DNA of 39,763 nucleotides from Rhizobium sp. Leaf306 (GTDB taxonomy: Bacteria > Pseudomonadota > Alphaproteobacteria > Rhizobiales > Rhizobiaceae), in assembly GCF_001423425.1 (NCBI RefSeq), contig NZ_LMNX01000003.1, positions 924,858 through 964,620 on the forward strand, written 5' to 3'. Both the position numbers and the translations under genes were made by a program. Below are positions 38,335 through 39,763 of the stretch, in pieces. A model generated the notes under the pieces. The model did no database searches. It saw nothing but the letters and a program-made list of their open reading frames with translations, and had not been told where the DNA came from. How positions within the stretch are numbered: the stretch's first letter is position 1; the number at the start of each line of letters is the position of its first letter.

Positions 38335-39486
38335 ATGATTTCCGCTGTTCTCGATAACAGACGGTTCAGAAGCTGGGGCGGGCAGATCCTTCTGCTGGGC
38401 GGCTTTGCCGCCCTCCTCCTCTGGCTGGTGAACAACACCGTCACGAACCTCGATGCCCGCGGGATAAAGGTCGGCTTCGACTTCCTATGGCGTCGGGCCA
38501 ATTTTCCGATCTCGGAAAGCGTCCTGCCCTACGACCCATCCGACAGTTTCCTCTGGGCTTACGTCACGGGCGTCGGCAACACGCTGGTGATATCGGCCCT
38601 TGCGATTTTTCTGTCGACGGCGCTCGGCTTGCTCGTCGGACTGGCGCGACGGTCGAAGCATCCGCTGACTTCAGGCGTCGCTGGCGTCTTCGTCACGACC
38701 ATGCGCAACATGCCGCTGATCGTCCACCTGCTGTTCTGGTACGCGCTTGCAACCACTACGCTGCCAGCGCCGCGCGAGGCCTATAATCCCCTGCCCGGCG
38801 TCTTCCTGTCGCTGAGAGGTTTCTACATCCCCGCACTGGATCTGGACGCGAGCGCCTGGGCCGTTGTCGGCCTCGTTATCGCTGTGACTTTCGGTACATG
38901 GCGCCTACGCCGTCACATGACAGGCATCGGTCAATGGCATGACCGCCATCCCGTTCTGGCGCTCTTGGGGCTGACTGCGGCCGTTGCCCTCGGCGCGGCG
39001 CTGCTTCTCCAGCCAGGTGCCGTGGTCAGCTTTCCCGAAATGCGTGGGTTCAACTTCACAGGCGGATTACGGCTGTCGCCAGAATTTGCCGCCCTAATGC
39101 TGGGCTTGGTGATCTACACCTCCGCCTTCATCGGCTAGATCATCCGCGGTGGCATCGACGCCGTCTCGATCGGACAGTGGGAGGCCGGACGGGCGATCGG
39201 GCTATCGGAACGGCATACGCTCACCAAGATCATCATCCCGCAGGCACTGCGGATCATCATTCCCCCGATGACATCGCAGTATTTGTCGACCGTTAAAAAC
39301 ACGACGCTCGCGCTCGCAGTCGGTTACCCAGAGCTCGGCCTCGTCGTCGGCACGGTTATCAACCAAACCGGGCAGGCGATCGAGAGCATCGCGCTGCTGC
39401 TCGGCATCTTCCTGACAATCAGCATTGCCGTCTCACTGTTCATGAACTGGTACAATGCGCATGTCGCATTGGTGGAGGCACGATGA
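38335..39486 (+). pseudogene. aapQ: aapQ permease with an internal amber codon
   Basis: The permease reads from ATG 38335 (a TTG at 38323 is less likely) through VGNTLVISALAIFLSTALGL and TTMRNMPLIVHLLFWYALAT to TSAFIG. It then meets TAG at 39136-39138 where the family has Glu (a GxIRGGI motif), and continues in the same frame as IIRGGIDAVSIGQWEAGRAI (EAA loop), IPPMTSQYLSTVKNTTLALA and MNWYNAHVALVEAR. A single G-to-T change in GAG would explain the stop. The whole is 383 codons, the usual AapQ length. Truncation removes the EAA loop, so the product would be inactive unless the amber is read through. The end overlaps aapM by ATGA. Confidence 0.88.
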
Positions 39487-39763
39487 CCGTGTTTGATGTC
39501 GCTCCGACGGTTGCTCACATCGAGCCATCCGCTCCGCCGAAGCCACCGCGCAAGCCCATCCTGCAACTCTTCTTCGGCGATCTGGTAGCGTCGGTTCTGA
39601 CCGTCACCACCGGCTTACTGCTGATCTTGATGGTCCCAGCGCTGAATTGGGCCGTCCTGGACGCAGTATGGTCCACCGACGACCCGTCCGCCTGCCGCAA
39701 CGGCGGTGCCTGCTGGGCTTTCATCGGGGCAAAATTTCGCTTCATCATCTTCGGTGTCTATCC
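39483..39763 (+). CDS. aapM: aapM amino-acid ABC permease, N-terminal part (runs off window)
   Basis: The frame opens at ATG 39483, overlapping the aapQ stop, and is open to the window edge (93 codons). It begins MTVFDVAPTVAHIEPSAPPK, a proline-rich N-terminus, followed by VASVLTVTTGLLLILMVPAL and NWAVLDAVWS, then CRNGGACWAFIGAKFRF, which is the typical AapM/YhdY region. It is intact as far as seen. With aapJ and aapQ broken, it is probably a leftover unless an intact aapJQ exists elsewhere. Confidence 0.9.
   Translation, partial: MTVFDVAPTVAHIEPSAPPKPPRKPILQLFFGDLVASVLTVTTGLLLILMVPALNWAVLDAVWSTDDPSACRNGGACWAFIGAKFRFIIFGVY

Noticed and set aside
1..39763. CRISPR array, phage structural genes, retron or defence island
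   Set aside because: I saw no regularly spaced repeats, reverse transcriptase, Cas, restriction-modification or phage structural genes; hipBA is the only defence- or persistence-type system recognised.

Overview
The gene content points to an alphaproteobacterium of the Rhizobiaceae (Rhizobium, Agrobacterium, Sinorhizobium or a relative). Signs are aap-type general amino-acid transporter genes, several ABC and tripartite tricarboxylate (TTT) uptake operons, small rhizobial-type exported proteins, and a PtsN-like/DapA-like/Kup neighbourhood. The number of catabolic cassettes, insertion-sequence pieces and broken genes suggests an accessory replicon or a plastic chromosomal region. The genus call is inference from protein families; no 16S or housekeeping marker is present.

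Layout. (1) 1-5.1 kb is a decayed, mobile-element-rich stretch. It holds the right part of an IS3-family element, a DUF2256 mini-gene (1336-1500), a degenerate DUF2461 gene, a DUF3253 gene, a divergent EthD-domain/HxlR-regulator pair, and a deleted IS3-family relic. (2) 5.1-9.3 kb has a small predicted DNA-binding protein, membrane proteins, two exported proteins flanking a CPBP-family membrane protein, and a frameshifted relic of a CSS-motif c-di-GMP phosphodiesterase. (3) 9.3-16.2 kb is a hydroxy-acid module: FMN alpha-hydroxyacid oxidase, TctABC transporter, IclR regulator with a clear palindromic operator, D-2-hydroxyacid dehydrogenase and RraA-like aldolase/decarboxylase. (4) 16.2-17.9 kb is a hipBA toxin-antitoxin pair followed by a perfect 31-bp palindrome. 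(5) 18.3-25.7 kb is a LacI-controlled carbohydrate ABC operon (binding protein, two permeases, ATPase) carrying a large ADP-ribosylglycohydrolase-family protein with extra C-terminal beta domains. (6) 26.4-34.9 kb is a LysR gene plus a six-gene dipeptide-type operon: two permeases, a double ATPase, a class-A beta-lactamase-like serine hydrolase with no signal peptide, a binding protein and an AbgB-like M20 amidohydrolase. (7) 35.6-39.8 kb is a PtsN-like protein, a DapA-like protein lacking the Schiff-base lysine, a small conserved protein and a kup gene cut after about 115 codons and joined to the last third of aapJ. aapQ follows with an internal amber codon, then the start of aapM.

How the genes work together. 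Blocks 3, 5 and 6 each combine uptake, a dedicated hydrolase or oxidoreductase, and a local regulator, so each looks like a scavenging cassette for one class of compound. The substrates cannot be read from sequence. The most unusual combinations are the ADP-ribosylglycohydrolase-type enzyme inside a sugar ABC operon and the cytoplasmic beta-lactamase-like hydrolase plus M20 amidohydrolase inside a dipeptide ABC operon. The right end is a rearrangement scar: the K+ transporter and the amino-acid transporter were both broken at one junction, and aapQ also carries a nonsense codon.
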